From contig NC_088775.1 in the NCBI RefSeq assembly GCF_954871325.1, positions 55,591,561 through 55,655,560 on the forward strand: a stretch of DNA of 64,000 nt. The letters are read 5' to 3'. Position numbers and translations under genes: made by a program. Shown here piece after piece: positions 1 through 11,952 of this stretch. The DNA comes from Gordionus sp. m RMFG-2023 (taxonomy: Eukaryota; Nematomorpha; Gordioida; Chordodea; Parachordodidae). The notes under the pieces are model-generated. The model did no database searches. It was given only the letters and a program-made list of their open reading frames with translations, and had not been told where the DNA came from. Numbering within the stretch: position 1 is the first letter of the stretch; the number at the start of each line of letters is the position of its first letter.

Positions 1-7
1 TACCAAT

Positions 8-900
8 ATTTTGTTAAATATTATTGATCACTTATACCTAATATTTAATATTAAAATAAATTCCCAGACAAAATACAAAGCCATAATAATTTTGAAAAAT
101 TCTTCCAAACCCAATGAAAGATCATAATAATTTTGGTAGTTGAGAACCGTAATAAAATATTTAAATAATCATAATGAATTTAAAAATACAATCAAAATCA
201 GATTTTCATGGGCTTTGGTTTTTTGATCAGGCCGACCCCAGGCCTGCAAAATAACTTGTTTTAGGCCAATGTCTGACCCATAGTTAATAAAAAAATTATC
301 AAACGTCCAAGCTTACAATAATTTTGAAAATATTTCCCCAAGCCCAGCCCAATATAATTTATAAAAATATTTTCCAAGCCCAGTCCAACTCATAATAATT
401 TTGTGAAAATATTTCTCAAACCTGGCCAACCCATAGTAATTTTCAAAATTTTTTCTCAAACCTGGAGATAGGTAAATCTCTAAAAATCATTTTTATTCTT
501 CAGACCAAGGCCAACCCATTTAGACTAAGAGTGAATACTATTTTTTTGGATAAAAATATATTTAAATTAGCTTTTACCTGAAGGCCATATAAATATTCTG
601 TGTTAAATATTACACCTATGCCTAATATTAAAAAAATTCCCAAGCCAGGTCCAGCACTTGGAAAAATTTCTCAAACCTGCCATAATAATTTTGGTAGTTG
701 AGAACTGAAATAAAATATATAAAAAGTCACAAAAAATATAATCAGAATATGAAAGTTGTATGGGCCTAGGTTTTTGATCAGGTTTGCCATGTCTTCAAAA
801 GAAATTTTCAGGCCAATTTCTAACCCAAAAATTTTCAGGTAAGACTATATTAATTTTGAAAAATGTTTCGCAAGCTACGTCCAAGTCCATATTAATTGTG
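8..900. repeat. Degenerate tandem duplication, period about 560 bp
   Basis: The stretch around 8-290 recurs, diverged, around 598-830: both copies run through a run of AATATT-rich sequence, then a 'gttgagaac' block, then a 'tttttgatcagg' block, then 'caggccaat'. Between them lie shorter degenerate units built on 'cccaagcccag' and 'cataataatttt'. No reading frame survives. It sits upstream of the first visible importin exon, so it is probably intronic. I do not recognise the family. Confidence 0.55.
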
Positions 901-2929
901 AAAAATATTTCCCAAGCCCAGGAAAACCCATAATAATTTATTTTTTCCTTGGATCCAGAAAAATAGTAAGGGATTTATAAGAATTAAATCTGTCTAATAT
1001 ATGTATATATTTTTTTTGCCATTTTATATCATTTGGAAAATTTTTCAAAATTATCATCAAATGAAGGGGAAATATCTGATTTACCTATCATTATATGAAA
1101 TTCATGAATACATATAAAAGTACCATGCTGAAAATATGTTCATTATAATTTAAATTTTAAACAAATCACCACCTTTCCAAATGATTTACTACTTAGTTAC
1201 AAATTATAAAATTAAATTTAAGACATTGATATTAAATTACAATAGAAAAAATAAAATATTTTAAGTTAACAAATAATAGGAGGTTAACTTCAATCATATT
1301 CAAATTATATATAATTAAAACAAAAAGGTTATACATTTCATCAAAAATGTTATAATAAGTTATGAATAACATACATTCTAATTATTTAATTTTTTATTTT
1401 TAGATTTAAATTTAAATTCTTCAAAATATTACACTGCTAATAATCTTTGCAATCTTAAACCATACAATAAATATATTACAATAACTCAGATCGTAACATT
1501 AAAAGGTGCTGGAAAATAAGGATGTACTATATGTCAAACAATATATATATGGTTAAAAGAAAATATGTGTCCAAAGTGTTGTTATTAATTTGTGAAAATT
1601 TTAAGGGTTTTTTTAAAACATTTTGGAAGCAGCTTAAAATAAAATATAAATTAATTATTATTGAATAAATTTTTGGATTTAAAGAGAAGTTATTTGGAGA
1701 ATAGAATAAGTTTTGGAATAATAATAAAAATGATTATTTTAGAAATATATCATGGTATTTTATATAATTAAGTAATGAGGAACTATTAAATATACACATG
1801 AATTTCATATAAAACCTAAACACTTATAATAAAAAATTATTTAAATGCTTTTAAGACCTTCATAAATGCTCTTTTAAACAAAGACCTCCTATTATAGATT
1901 TAAATGAAATACGGGGTCAACCTGATTGTGTCACAAAAACTCTGTGGTGGTATCCTTGGCTATTTAGAAGATTATTGGCAAGGGTCATAATCCAGGGTCT
2001 TAATTTATTAGGTATACATAGCAATTAGGATTGAGTGTTAAGGGAGAAGTCAAAATAGCATGCCATTCGTAGAATCCTCTTCCTAACATGGATGTTATCA
2101 AAGTATATTTTAAAAATAGTTTATAACAAAATTATTTTACCCCTAAATTCCTAGAGACATACTGTGACATTAAAACTCCTTTATTCCGCCCAGTTTGAAG
2201 TTTAAATTTCTTTGAAGCCAATTATAAAAGAATTGAATATTTAGCCTGCAGATTGATTATTTTAAAAAAATAATATGACTAAAAGAATAACTATAAAAAA
2301 TTTAACCTTATGAAGATGGTAAAATATGTTATAAAATTGAATGAATGTTGAGTTTGTTACATGATTACTATTGGACCGATCACGCTATAATCATTTTTAT
2401 TGGACAAATATTTTTTAAAAGAATACTATTAGCTAAATTTGATTGACGTTTTTTGAGGATTATTATAATAGATAGTGATATACATTTTAATTTTCAAAAA
2501 TTAAAGAGTTTTTTATGATTTTCGTCCATATTTTTTTATGATTTGTAATTTGCGTCCATTCTTATATGTTTGCGTCCCTTTTCGCACTAATAACAGCCTT
2601 TATTCTGTCAGATATTTAATTAATTAGATTTCTGTATAAGAGCTGATTCCCACACATAGACCTTTGCTCCGACAGTTTTTTAGCGGTGTCTCTCTTTTTA
2701 GATATGATAGACTGGACGCATATTTTTTTAAAAATAACATATTAATTTACTGGAAACAATTTTTTGAAATAAAATTTATTGTGCAAATTTTGTATTTATA
2801 ATAATATTACTCAAATTATAAACATGAATTTAACGATTTTATTTGGTTATAATTATCATGTATTGAAATTTATTAAGAATTGAAGAGCATAATAAAAATT
2901 TTCTAGAGTTCAAAATAGGCCAAGCTATT
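901..2929. other. AT-rich intronic stretch with no gene seen
   Basis: No open frame of note, no recognisable protein motif and no clear inverted repeat was found. A short block around 2520-2590 repeats 'gcgtcc' three times. It is treated as intron of the importin gene because the first visible exon downstream opens on an acceptor site. Confidence 0.5.
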
Positions 2930-3350
2930 AAAAATATACTCTCGCTATATATACTTCTAGCTGAAATTGAGTTTGGGAAGATCCAATGTCCTTATTTTCC
3001 AAAAATCTACCTCAATCGTCTCTAAATTATGAGGCCAAAATAATGAATTATATCCTTTTTCTAGACTAGTCAAAGCGTCTTGTTTAGTTTATTGTATTTT
3101 TGCTCCAAATTCTGATGATGAGTTGATGAATTTTTTTTAATAGCTCATATTTTAAAGTAGATTCGTAAGTTACCTTGGCGGTTTCACCATCTACTAGGTT
3201 GTCCATGTAAAGCAGCAGAGATTCCTCATGTTGGCATGTAAATTGTACTGGGGTAACATTTTCTTTTAAATATTCATTCACTATGTTTATCTAATGAAAG
3301 CGAGGGTCCAAAAGTGCTCCTAATACCTCAGTTAGCTCTCTAATTTTCTT
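2930..3350 (-). pseudogene. hAT transposase relic (central segment)
   Basis: On the minus strand the frame near 3350-3290 reads a 'LGALLDPRFH' motif, the typical LDPR(F/Y) landmark in the central part of hAT transposases. It is followed by about 65 codons (3281-3084) without a strong match. A stop directly follows the LDPRFH motif, so this is a broken copy. The MITE at 3360-3547 lies immediately upstream on the coding strand. The family is inferred from one motif only. Confidence 0.4.
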
Positions 3351-3359
3351 AATACTTAG

Positions 3360-3547
3360 TAGAGTTGTTAAACAACTCAATTCGGGTCGATTTTTAAATA
3401 CGGCCGGATTAAGATTTTAACCAAAACAATATTGTAAGCCTCGAGATTTAACAAATAGAGGTCAACTTTCTGCTATCTATGAGCAAGATCTGAAAGCTTA
3501 CATAATATTTTTGTCTAACATCTTAATCAGGCTGTTTAACAACACTA
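3360..3547. mobile_element. Non-autonomous hAT MITE, TAGTGTTGTTAAA family (old copy)
   Basis: A 188-bp non-coding element. Its left end reads TAGAGTTGTTAAAC and its right end, reverse-complemented, TAGTGTTGTTAAAC. Body sequence resembles the 5411-5608 element ('cctcgagatttaacaaatag'). The flanking 8-mers (3352-3359 and 3548-3555) match poorly, so the target duplication has decayed or the copy is old. Confidence 0.6.
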
Positions 3548-4116
3548 ATATAGTGGTGGCGGTAGTCTGCCTTTTTTTAGCAAATAGCAAACGCGGGAGT
3601 GCACTACTTTTAAAACAGGGTGTAAAACTGCTGGGCAGATATGGTCCTAGTAAATTTGCTTACAATTTTTAAAAATCGGAGAAACTCATTATTTTTCACA
3701 GCCACATTAACAACAAGTAAAAAATTAAAATATTTAAAAAATAGAATGCATACACTTTATTTTGATATTAGAATCATTATTTACAAACTTTTTATTAAAT
3801 CTTTTGAAGGACAATTGAACGTGAAAATTGGACATTTTTCATATATATTTATTGTAAAAAGTTACTTGATATTATTAAAATTATGAATGAATTAAAAGAT
3901 TAATATCTTAAGATGGAAGTACATTTTTCTTCTATTCGTATTTGTAACATGGGCTATACATACCAGAATCATTTGGTTTCAAGTGAATGCATGATTTTAA
4001 ATTAATAGTTAGTCAGTCTAGGTTATATTAATGTAATTAGAATACACTTAACTCTTATATATTTTAAAATATGATAATAATCAACTAGAATTGTGATATT
4101 TTTTACTTTTAAACAG
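3548..4116. other. Intron sequence before the first visible importin exon
   Basis: AT-rich with no recognisable protein. The 81-codon open frame at 3641-3886 is Lys/Phe/Ile/Leu-rich and looks like chance. The stretch ends in a pyrimidine-rich tract and 'aaacag' at 4111-4116, the acceptor for the exon at 4117. Confidence 0.5.
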
Positions 4117-4250
4117 GCGTTGTCTAGTCTTGTGGAGGCGGCCTACGATCAAGCGTTGCTTAACAATCCTAACGCAGAAACTCCTCCCACCTTCTTGCTC
4201 TCCCAACAATACGAAATTATATTGGAACGATTGGTCCTCACCTCTGAGAG
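4117..4250 (+). CDS. KPNB1: Importin subunit beta-1, exon (HEAT repeats, internal)
   Basis: Importin beta-1 carries cargo through the nuclear pore, binding importin alpha, nucleoporin FG repeats and RanGTP through stacked HEAT helices. This exon reads ALSSLVEAAYDQ then LSQQYEIILERLVLTSER. It aligns with vertebrate AFSSLAEAAYE and LSSSFELIVQKLLETTDR at about residues 473-516. Acceptor is 'aaacag|g'; donor is gttttatg, with T at +3. The exon opens at phase 0 and ends two bases into an Arg codon completed by the exon at 4324 across a 73-bp intron. Preceding exons were not found in the window. Confidence 0.9.
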
Positions 4251-4323
4251 GTTTTATGATTTGTTTTAAAACATATTACATATTATAGATTATTCTAACT
4301 TTATTCAACTAAATAACACTTAG

Positions 4324-4594
4324 GAACGACGGTCAACACAACAACTTAAAAGGCGCCAGTTTTCAAACCATAGCAGATTTTTTGAAATCCTGCCCAGTCG
4401 ACCAATACAACGTTTTGCTCAAAGTGACGGGCCTGAGCCTGGAACGATTGAAACATGTTATACTGCTTTCCTCACAGTCCAACCCAAATTTTAACTCGAG
4501 CCTCAACTATAACATCGGTGATTCCATTCAAAATCAAGAAGGGAATCAAGTCCAACTGTTAGAGATGCAATCTCACCTTTGCTCCGTTCTTCAG
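4324..4594 (+). CDS. KPNB1: Importin subunit beta-1, exon (HEAT repeats, internal)
   Basis: It continues the importin frame with NDGQHNNLKGASFQ, matching the vertebrate PDGHQNNLRSSAYE helix. LSLERLKHVI matches TLVIMERLQQVL, and LLEMQSHLCSVLQ matches DLQSLLCATLQ. Between these is an Asn/Ser/Gln-rich stretch (SSQSNPNFNSSLNYN and onward) about 17 residues longer than in vertebrates, probably an extended loop between HEAT helices. Acceptor 'cttag|g', donor 'cag|gtattt', end phase 0. The next exon follows after only 139 bp. An ATG at 4382 is internal to the exon and is not a start. Confidence 0.92.
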
Positions 4595-4733
4595 GTATTT
4601 AATAATATATTATATCTTTAAACCAAATCTTCCTGTAAATAATTCAATTCAGTTTATAATAGATTTCTCATTTAATTCTTGTCAATAAAATATATTTAAT
4701 TTTCTATTTATAAATTTACATTTCGCCCATCAG

Positions 4734-4878
4734 AGCGCTTTGAGAAAGATAAAAGCTGAGAATTTGTCTCAAATATCTGATTTGCTGATGGCATCCTTGC
4801 TTCAAATGCTCAGCGCAAGTGGTAAGACCATGGGAGTCCAAGAAGACGTTTTGATGACGATATCAGCCCTAATTGAAG
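4734..4878 (+). CDS. KPNB1: Importin subunit beta-1, exon (HEAT repeats, internal)
   Basis: It reads SALRKIKAENLSQISDLLM then ASLLQMLSASGK and MGVQEDVLMTISALIEG. This is a close match to vertebrate NVLRKVQHQDALQISDVVM, ASLLRMFQSTAG and GVQEDALMAVSTLVE. Acceptor is 'cccatcag|agc'. Donor 'gaag|gtaggt' is the strongest donor in the gene here. The exon ends one base into a Gly codon completed at 9163. The intron that follows is 4.28 kb and contains a hAT MITE and a reverse-transcriptase relic. Confidence 0.95.
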
Positions 4879-5410
4879 GTAGGTGTTATCTATATAAATT
4901 CATTTAACAACCTACGTATATTTAAATAGAGTATCGATCTTTAAGCTATGCTAGGTTGATTAATGTTTGTAGGAAGAAAAATTTTAAAGGTTAGCTCTGT
5001 TCAAGTCAAGGAATTAAATTAAGGTTTTTCTCAAGTGAAAGATTGGAAAATATTTTTGTACATGGTACCTCCATATATAGCAAATAATTTTAATCACATT
5101 TTATGAAAAAATAGAGGAATGAGAAGAACAAAACACAGTTTAAAGTTAACCTTAAATTTTATCGTCAATTTTTATTTGAACATAAAATTATTATTATTAC
5201 AATAATTAAAATCTAATTTTTTTTGCCCAATCTTATTCTCTATTGTGATAAAATATATTTCAATCCTGATAAGGCTTCTCTGTCTAAATCTGTGTAACTG
5301 GGATAGACATGGCTATTATTGCAAATATATAGAGTTCGGGTTTCTAACTTTCTTTTCCCAATATGCAAGAATATCGGTGTTTTTATTAATCCACTCGATG
5401 GCGTTAAAAG
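4879..5410. other. Intron, no gene seen
   Basis: AT-rich intron sequence between the importin donor at 4879 and the MITE at 5411. The 69-codon open frame at 5245-5454 runs into the MITE and has no recognisable homology. Nothing else is seen. Confidence 0.5.
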
Positions 5411-5608
5411 TAGTGTTGTTAAACGGTTTTAAGCCGATTTTTAAAAACGGCTAAGGCTAACTCAATTTATCCAGAAAAATATTGTCTAAGCCTCGAGATT
5501 TCGTTAATAGATGTTCAAACTATGAACAAAATCTTAAGGTTATTTATTATAAAATATTGAGTTAGCTTTGTAAAATTCGGTTCAAAAATGAGCCTTTTAA
5601 CAACACTA
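5411..5608. mobile_element. Non-autonomous hAT MITE, TAGTGTTGTTAAA family
   Basis: A 198-bp element with terminal inverted repeats TAGTGTTGTTAAACGG at the left and CTTTTAACAACACTA at the right. A perfect 8-bp target duplication GTTAAAAG lies at 5403-5410 and 5609-5616, the hAT hallmark. There is no coding capacity. The subterminal AAACGG/AAGCCG motifs and 'aagcctcgagatt' are shared with the older copy at 3360-3547. Confidence 0.9.
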
Positions 5609-6189
5609 GTTAAAAGAATTTTATTAAATAATTTATAATGGTTCCTATAAATCGCTCTTGTTTTAATATATTTTCACTTTTATTTTCTTTTATAAGTATT
5701 TAAATCTTCCTTCGGGCCAAGATAAATATTTCGTCTTGGACCAATGAAGGGAAGTAAATGTCTATCATTATACATTTATTATTAAATGCTTCAATTACAT
5801 GCCGAGTTTGTATTTGTTTTATATCTTATATTTTTTCCATCTCGTAATATTTTATATCAGGGATCAAGATACAGGCCACAGGATTTGCCATTTTTTGGAA
5901 GAAATAAACGAATAGGAAAATATATTAAATTTTATTTCAGTCACTTATTTTAAGAGAGATGAATAGAAGTCATCTAAAATGTATCATAAACCATTTGAAA
6001 TATAAATTATTTAAAAAAATATATATTTTAATTATTCTTGTGTTCTGCGCCAGGTGCACGGGCTCCGCGAATGGTAAGGTGGGAGAGGGATCAACAACGG
6101 TCGATGTTCCGGTTGGGGACAACTGGTTTCTTCAGAATCTTGGTCATAATTTAAGAATCTAAAATACCTATTAAGGTTGAATATTATTC

Positions 6190-7540
6190 CAATTGGTAAA
6201 TTAGGAACAAACCATATTCTCATTAAAAAATTTTCAATTACATCCTAAATGGAAATATTCCCCCTCACTTTCAGAAAAAAATGGGTGCCATCAGACCCAC
6301 CGCAATTAAGTCAATCTTTCGGCAATTATATCTAATCATATGTTTTAGAATTAAAGATTCTCTCTCTATTTTTTTAAACCTTATCAAATGGAATTCTGCA
6401 TTCGTGATGATTCTGAATTTTCAGCTTATGTTGCTCTAATATGTCTTTCCAACCCTGCATTTACAGTTGCAGTTAGCTCGAATTAGTGGCGAAGTATACT
6501 TGTTTAAAAAGTCAAAATAATACTTCGCCACAAATTCGCGCAAACTTTGAATGAGAGGGGGGAAAGGCGAACCAAAACCATTTTCAAAACTTAATTTTAA
6601 AAACGTATTTATCACATCAAAAAAATAACATTTTGTTCCTTATTTTGCTTGGGGATATATAGTTTAATTTCTGATATTAAGTACAAATCAGATTAGTCTC
6701 TTAATTCTTGGTATTAAGATGATGAAATATTTTCTATAAATATATCAGTTATTCTATCCCCAAAATAGTTAAAGATTTGTACTCTACTACAGGATTTTCT
6801 CTAAACATTTCCAAATGTGAGATAGGTTCGCTCTCGCATTTGCCATCTCCTTTCCCTCACCCATTCCACTCTATACCCAGAAATTATTTTACCCACCTAG
6901 TCCCCCCCCTATAGGGGAAGGGTACCGTTGACACTTTTTTAAACTAACTACACAACACCCTTATTAAATGTCTCTTCTGTTTACAAAGCTTTTTTACTTA
7001 ATAATTTCTCTAATATACCTACAATTCTATATGCTATGAAATCCTCACCTATTTTAAAAATAACGACTTTAGGTCTTGCATGAATTTAAAAATAAAGACC
7101 TACTGTAATCGCTTTTGACCCTTGTTTTTAACTTCCGCCTGGTTTCAAGCCACTTTTTCATATAAATCAGGTGGAATCTGCAATAGCTCTTCTGTGTGCT
7201 TATCTATATCGTCCTTCATTTCATCTAATCTTTCCTCCCACGTATTTCTCGATCTCCAACTGCTCATTCCAAATGACGACATAACATTGGCCCTCGACAT
7301 TTGGGGAAATGACTGTCCACCTTCCCAAAGCAGACCAACCTTCAATGCCCAAAAAGACTAGGATTCTCCACTTGTTGCCTGTTCCGTTGATTACTTCCTT
7401 ACGAACGGCCACCTTGACGTGAACCCTAATTCAATAATTTTTAAAGCGAAAACAGGATATGAATGGCTTGAATAATCAATCTCCGGTTGCTCCTCAGCGA
7501 AGAAATTTAGAATTTATATTTCCCTTTGTTTAATTTAACA
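6190..7540 (+). pseudogene. Reverse-transcriptase relic of a YLDD-type retroelement
   Basis: Decayed plus-strand frames match, segment by segment, the better-preserved copy at 60606-62290. About 6240-6360 reads GAIRPTAIKSIFRQL (finger domain, 'IRPIAIG..RR'). About 6790-6840 reads FSLNISKCEIGS, matching LSLNINKCEIYPS. About 7137-7220 reads WFQATFSYKSGGI, matching WLQATLPRKSGGI. A downstream piece at 7290-7380 includes WGNDCPPSQSRPTFNAQKD. The catalytic YLDD segment is not seen between 6440 and 6770. Stops and frame changes are many. It lies in an importin intron, in the gene's orientation. Confidence 0.6.
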
Positions 7541-9162
7541 TAGTGACACCTTCGATGTTGACTGGAGAATTAATGGATAATAAGGGCCACCATTCACAAC
7601 TAGGCCTATTCAAAAACGAATATGAATCGAATAGTGAATTATTCATACTCGATTCCTTTGAACTAATTAAATAATATACTATTCGTAATTACACCAATCG
7701 AATACAAATAGTAAATCTAAATTTTATTATTCTGACAGTTAGTGGAAGTTGCAATAAGGTTGGGAAGGGTATAAAATTGCTAACCTCTTTATATTTGCTA
7801 ATTTTTTGCCCTCTGCTGCTATATTTTTTATTTTTATAATTAAATTATTACTTATATTACAATAGATAATAAATTTTTAAAAAATACATAATTTAAAAAA
7901 AAATACATTATAGTTTAAATTGAAAAAAGATAACGATAAAAAATATTATTTAATTTTTTAAAGTATATTATTTAATATTTATAAAATAAAAACCTATATT
8001 ACCTTGTTTAAACCGGTTATAAAGGCTCGGTATGCTCTTTTAATTTTTTTAAAAAGGTTCGGTTCAAGTTCATTTAAAAAAATTAATACATCGGTTCAGT
8101 TTTCGTGATTTGATTCGGTTCGACACTGTATTTAATAATCTAACTACCTATGCATATCTTAGCTCCTATTAAAAGAGGACTGTTTAAATCAATAAAAAAA
8201 TATCTCTATTTTCTTTCTGGAAAAATTTCCAATTGAATTAGAGAATTAAAAAAGGGAGATATTTTCAGATGCATAAATATATAACATGGCTTATGGGACG
8301 TAATTTAGCCTTCCTTTTGAAGTCTATTTCATTACGTTAATTTTATTTGTTGTTATATAATATTTATCAGTCAACCTTAGTAATAATGTATTATACTATG
8401 ATTAACTTATGATTCTAAATTTAATTATGGGTTTGATAAAAAAATTTACTAATCCTACACTTTAGAATTTTATTAAAATAATACCTCATTAATACTATAA
8501 TCTGATTTTTCAAGTGATTTAGATTCATAAATATTTTAATTTATTTAAAAAAATATTGCAGGATATTATTTTAAAATTTAAAAGTATTAAATAAGAGTTT
8601 AATGTTAAAATTTTATTCATTAAAAATTGTCCCAACGCAAAGTAACGATTCTTTTACTCAATTTTATCTTTTCTCATATATTTATTTTTATTATTTTTTT
8701 TATTTGGTCAAAATAGTTCATTAAAAAGCCTCTAAAATACATTATATTAGAATTACGTACAGCGTCTACATGAGCAGGAGGGAGGGTGGAGGGTAGGATC
8801 GGTTACTTCCAATTTTTTTGAAGAGAGCTAGGCATCTAAGGGAGTTAAATTTGTTAGAGGTTTACCAATTACAATGTTGGATAAAATATATTGTAAAAGT
8901 TTATTTAATAATTGAATTATAGACTTGTTCTATTTATAAAAAATTAATGACTAAAATAAAGCATGTATCGATCAATTAATTAGCTTCTCTCTCAATATTT
9001 TAAAACATCATTTAGTCAAAATTTCCAAAAGTATTGATAGATCACTTATATTCAAAACACTGTAAAAAGACTAAAACATTAAAATGAAAACAAATATCGT
9101 AAATTTTTTATACGATAAAAATAATAATATAACTGCAAATTTATTTCTTTTGTAATATGCAG
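7541..9162. other. Intron with degenerate repeats, no gene
   Basis: Around 7600-7700 runs of 'gaatcgaatag' and 'cgaatacaaatag' look like decayed element ends. Around 7995-8130 'ggttcggttcaagttc' and 'ggttcagttttcg' resemble the 'ggttcggttcaac' motif in the palindrome arm near 26130. No protein-coding signal is seen. It ends at the acceptor 'tatgcag' for the exon at 9163. Confidence 0.45.
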
Positions 9163-9245
9163 GCTACGGAGATAAATTTTACAAATACATGGAATCGTTT
9201 TTACCTTTTTTAATCAATTCTTTGAAATGCTCGGAAGAAACTCAG
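9163..9245 (+). CDS. KPNB1: Importin subunit beta-1, exon (HEAT repeats, internal)
   Basis: An 83-nt exon whose first two bases complete a Gly codon. It reads YGDKFYKYMESFLPFLINSL then KCSEETQ, matching vertebrate [20 protein letters not shown] and NYAEYQ. Acceptor is 'aatatgcag|gc'. Donor 'cag|gttttt' has T at +3 and no purine-rich extension, so it is weak by consensus. The intron that follows is 14.4 kb. The frame resumes at phase 0 with VCIAA at 23681, as in the vertebrate protein (YQVCLAA). Confidence 0.93.
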
Positions 9246-9420
9246 GTTTTTATATATTTTATTTTATAAAACATAAATTTTTATATTAAATTATAACAAG
9301 TCTTCAGTTTATTGTGAGTAAGGTTAGTTAGATATAAATTTAAAATATATTTATATAAAAAAACATATTGCTGCTTGATTGTTTTAGTTTGTGGTTCTAA
9401 CTCCACTCAGATCAATTTTA

Positions 9421-9458
9421 CAGAAGAGTGTTTTTATAAAACACCAAGCACTCTTCTG
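9421..9458. other. Perfect stem-loop with nested palindrome
   Basis: CAGAAGAGTG at 9421-9430 pairs with CACTCTTCTG at 9449-9458 (10 of 10). The loop 'tttttataaaacaccaag' overlaps a second, competing palindrome, GTGTTTT/AAAACAC. There is no T-tail typical of a terminator, and it lies inside an intron. It could be a MITE fragment or chance. Confidence 0.5.
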
Positions 9459-9739
9459 AATTAGATATTTATTTTCAAAAATTTTAGGCATATTTATACT
9501 ATGACAAATCTATTTTTTACAATTATAATATACTATAAATATTTGAAATATTCAAAAAGGGATTTTAGAGAAGTGGAGGGAAATAGAATAATTTTATGTT
9601 AAAAAGAATGAGTAAAACTCCAAATTTTTTAAAAAAATGGACTACTAAAACATGAAAGCTCAAAAGCTCATTTAAATTCAATAACAATTTGGCATGATAA
9701 AAATCTTAATATAAATAAAATACTGAGATAACAACAATA

Positions 9740-11090
9740 TTGGTAAGTCAACAAATCCTTAATCGTTATTATCTTAAATCAATATTTGATTTTATGCTAT
9801 TTCTTAGCATACAGAATTTATCTTTTCGTGGGACTGATTTAACAAAAATTGCGGATGCTGTAAAAGATGAAAACACGATTTATTCTTCTGGACTATTTAT
9901 AGTAATGTTTTCATACACCATCCAAAAAGATCCTGAATTAAATAAAATTATGGAATTAATAGCCAAAAATGCCCTATATACATCATCCCATATTCAAAAC
10001 GAAGTAATCTATTATGGCAGATTGGTGCTTAAAATACCTCTAAATATAAAAAAAGTGTGTTCCTTTTTTTGTCTTAAGGCTGATGAGGCAAAAGATGCAT
10101 CAGATTGTGAAAACATGAGCATAATTATTCGCTATTTTTTTCTGAAGAAATCCAAGAAAATTTAATAGGAATTATTAATTTACAGTGTCTTTTTATTGAT
10201 AGCATTACAGATTGCATCGTTACTTATGAGTTAAGAATGTAATAATAAGCCAAGCATATGATGATGCAAACTTCATGTCTGATCGACAAAAAAAAATTAA
10301 TAAAAAAGTTTCTTTTATACATTGCTACAACCACAAATTGCATCTTGTGGTTCAAAATTTGCATAATATTGTAATCATTTCTTATTTTTTTAATATATCT
10401 ATTGCATTGTATAATTTTTTAGACATTTATATGTATCCTGTAAATATACAAGTCCTACTCTTAAGAGACAGGTGGACTGGTCATTAAAAACATCTCGCAT
10501 GTTCCCTTAAATGGCTTCTTTAATTTACATGATTCATTTCTGAGAATTTTTAGGCTATTGGTGAAGTATTATTTTACTTTTCTAATAGAACTCAACTCAG
10601 AGTTTCCAATCATGATTCAGTCAAAGTCTTTGGTCTTTTATCTCAATGCGTTAATATAAATTATGTTATATTAGCCTTTATGAAATATTAATAACAATTG
10701 ATCAACTAAATAAGTATTTATAATCAGTAGGTACTGATATAGTGGATGGTAAAAATTATATTGATTCCACGATCAATATAAAAGAAGCGATAATTCTTTC
10801 GATTTGATTAGAATTAAGACTGAAAAAATTTTAAGATATTTAATCTCAACCTACAAAAATCATCACGAGTACGTAAAACGCCTACAAATTTTCAAGATTC
10901 TTTAGTCAAGACCAAATTACAATTTGATTGTGAAAAAGACTCCAATTGGAGTTCTTTAAAAAAGAATTATGAAATTATTGATTACTTTAGATCGTTTTTT
11001 AGATAGATTTACACAAAATAATTATAATTATCTATCATATTTTAATATATTGTTCACCCTTGACCCTAAAAATTTTAACTTTTTTCTTTT
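9740..11090 (+). pseudogene. hAT transposase relic (DUF4371/ZMYM-like type)
   Basis: The frame at 9740-10165 reads FDFMLFLSIQNLSFRGTD, then YTSSHIQNEVI and CLKADEAKDASDCENMSII. This follows the order FDVVLFLAKQNLPFRG, SPTIQNEII and ADETRDVSN.EQLSI known from DUF4371-type hAT transposases. At 10275-10487 it continues FIHCYNHKLHLVVQNL (the HCxxHxLNL motif) and later RDRWTGH (the TRWS.H motif). A weak LDRFLDRF-like segment lies near 11000. The C-terminal dimerisation domain is missing. There are at least several stops. It lies in the same orientation as the importin gene. Confidence 0.7.
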
Positions 11091-11152
11091 GTGTTGAATT
11101 ATTCGAAAAAAGAAATATGGCGTCGAGAATAAGAAATATGGAGTATATATTG
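11087..11152. repeat. AAGAAATATGGCGTCGAGAAT minisatellite, left part
   Basis: Two to three units of a roughly 21-bp repeat ('aagaaatatggcgtcgagaa') stop at 11152, where the hAT element begins. The same repeat continues after the element at 15938, so the hAT element was inserted into this array. Confidence 0.7.
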
Positions 11153-11875
11153 TAATGTGTTAAACGACTCAGCCGAGTTGGCTTAACTACGACTCAAGTT
11201 GAGTTTTTAGTCAAAAAAATCGACTCAAATCTCAAGTCGAGTTATGAACTTGAGTCGTGAACTCAATAAATAGTTTATTAAATTTTATGAAACTCAATTG
11301 ATTATAATTGGTTAATTGTGTAAAACCCAGATCCGTGGCTTAAGTCTAAAAATCGACTAAACTAGCAATGAGCACAAACCACAAGCACAACCAATATATT
11401 TTAAGTTGTTTTTTCTTGACCTTATTAAGGTATATAAATATATGATTATTAGAGGCATCAATCGATAGCTAATTAGAACTATTGAATAATTAGCAAACCA
11501 AGCGCCACCTCTCTATATCAATTACTACGTAGGTTAGGATTATTATCGGCACCAAATATTGATATGATGGATTGGTATCAAATAAGTCTAGTTCTACCTA
11601 AATATGGTGTATATAAGTTTGACTTGGGAGGGGGTAAAAAATAAATATGGTTAGTCGTATAAAATTTTTGACCATCGTATTTCTCTTAATGGGCATTTAG
11701 ATCTTAACATTTTATTTTTAACTTTTGTACAATATTAAGAGAAAAATATCTGCTAGATTACCAAATTAGGGTTTAATTCGGGTTCAGGAATTTTAAACTC
11801 TATTTAACGGAAATTTTGTTAACATGAACTTAATCGAAATTCCAAAATAATATCCTTCGTTTGGAAATAAAGGAT

Positions 11876-11952
11876 TCCTAATATTACCCAGAAACCGTTT
11901 GAAAAAAACGTTAACCTAACATTACCCAGAAACCGTTTGAAAAAAACGTTAT
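11876..11952. repeat. 41-bp direct duplication
   Basis: 'cctaatattacccagaaacc' plus 'gtttgaaaaaaacgtt' is followed directly by a near-copy that opens with 'cctaacattacccag'. One mismatch is visible. It is a recent local tandem duplication inside the hAT element. Confidence 0.85.

Noticed and set aside
4382-4621. Independent 79-codon gene
   Set aside because: It is the tail of an importin exon read from an internal ATG into the intron.
5959-6223. Overlapping small frames on both strands near 6.0-6.2 kb, one with a possible signal-like N-terminus
   Set aside because: Neither strand shows a known motif. The hydrophobic stretch comes from AT-rich codons and both frames are short.
9421-9458. Rho-independent terminator
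   Set aside because: The stem is good but there is no T-tract after it, and the setting is a eukaryotic intron.
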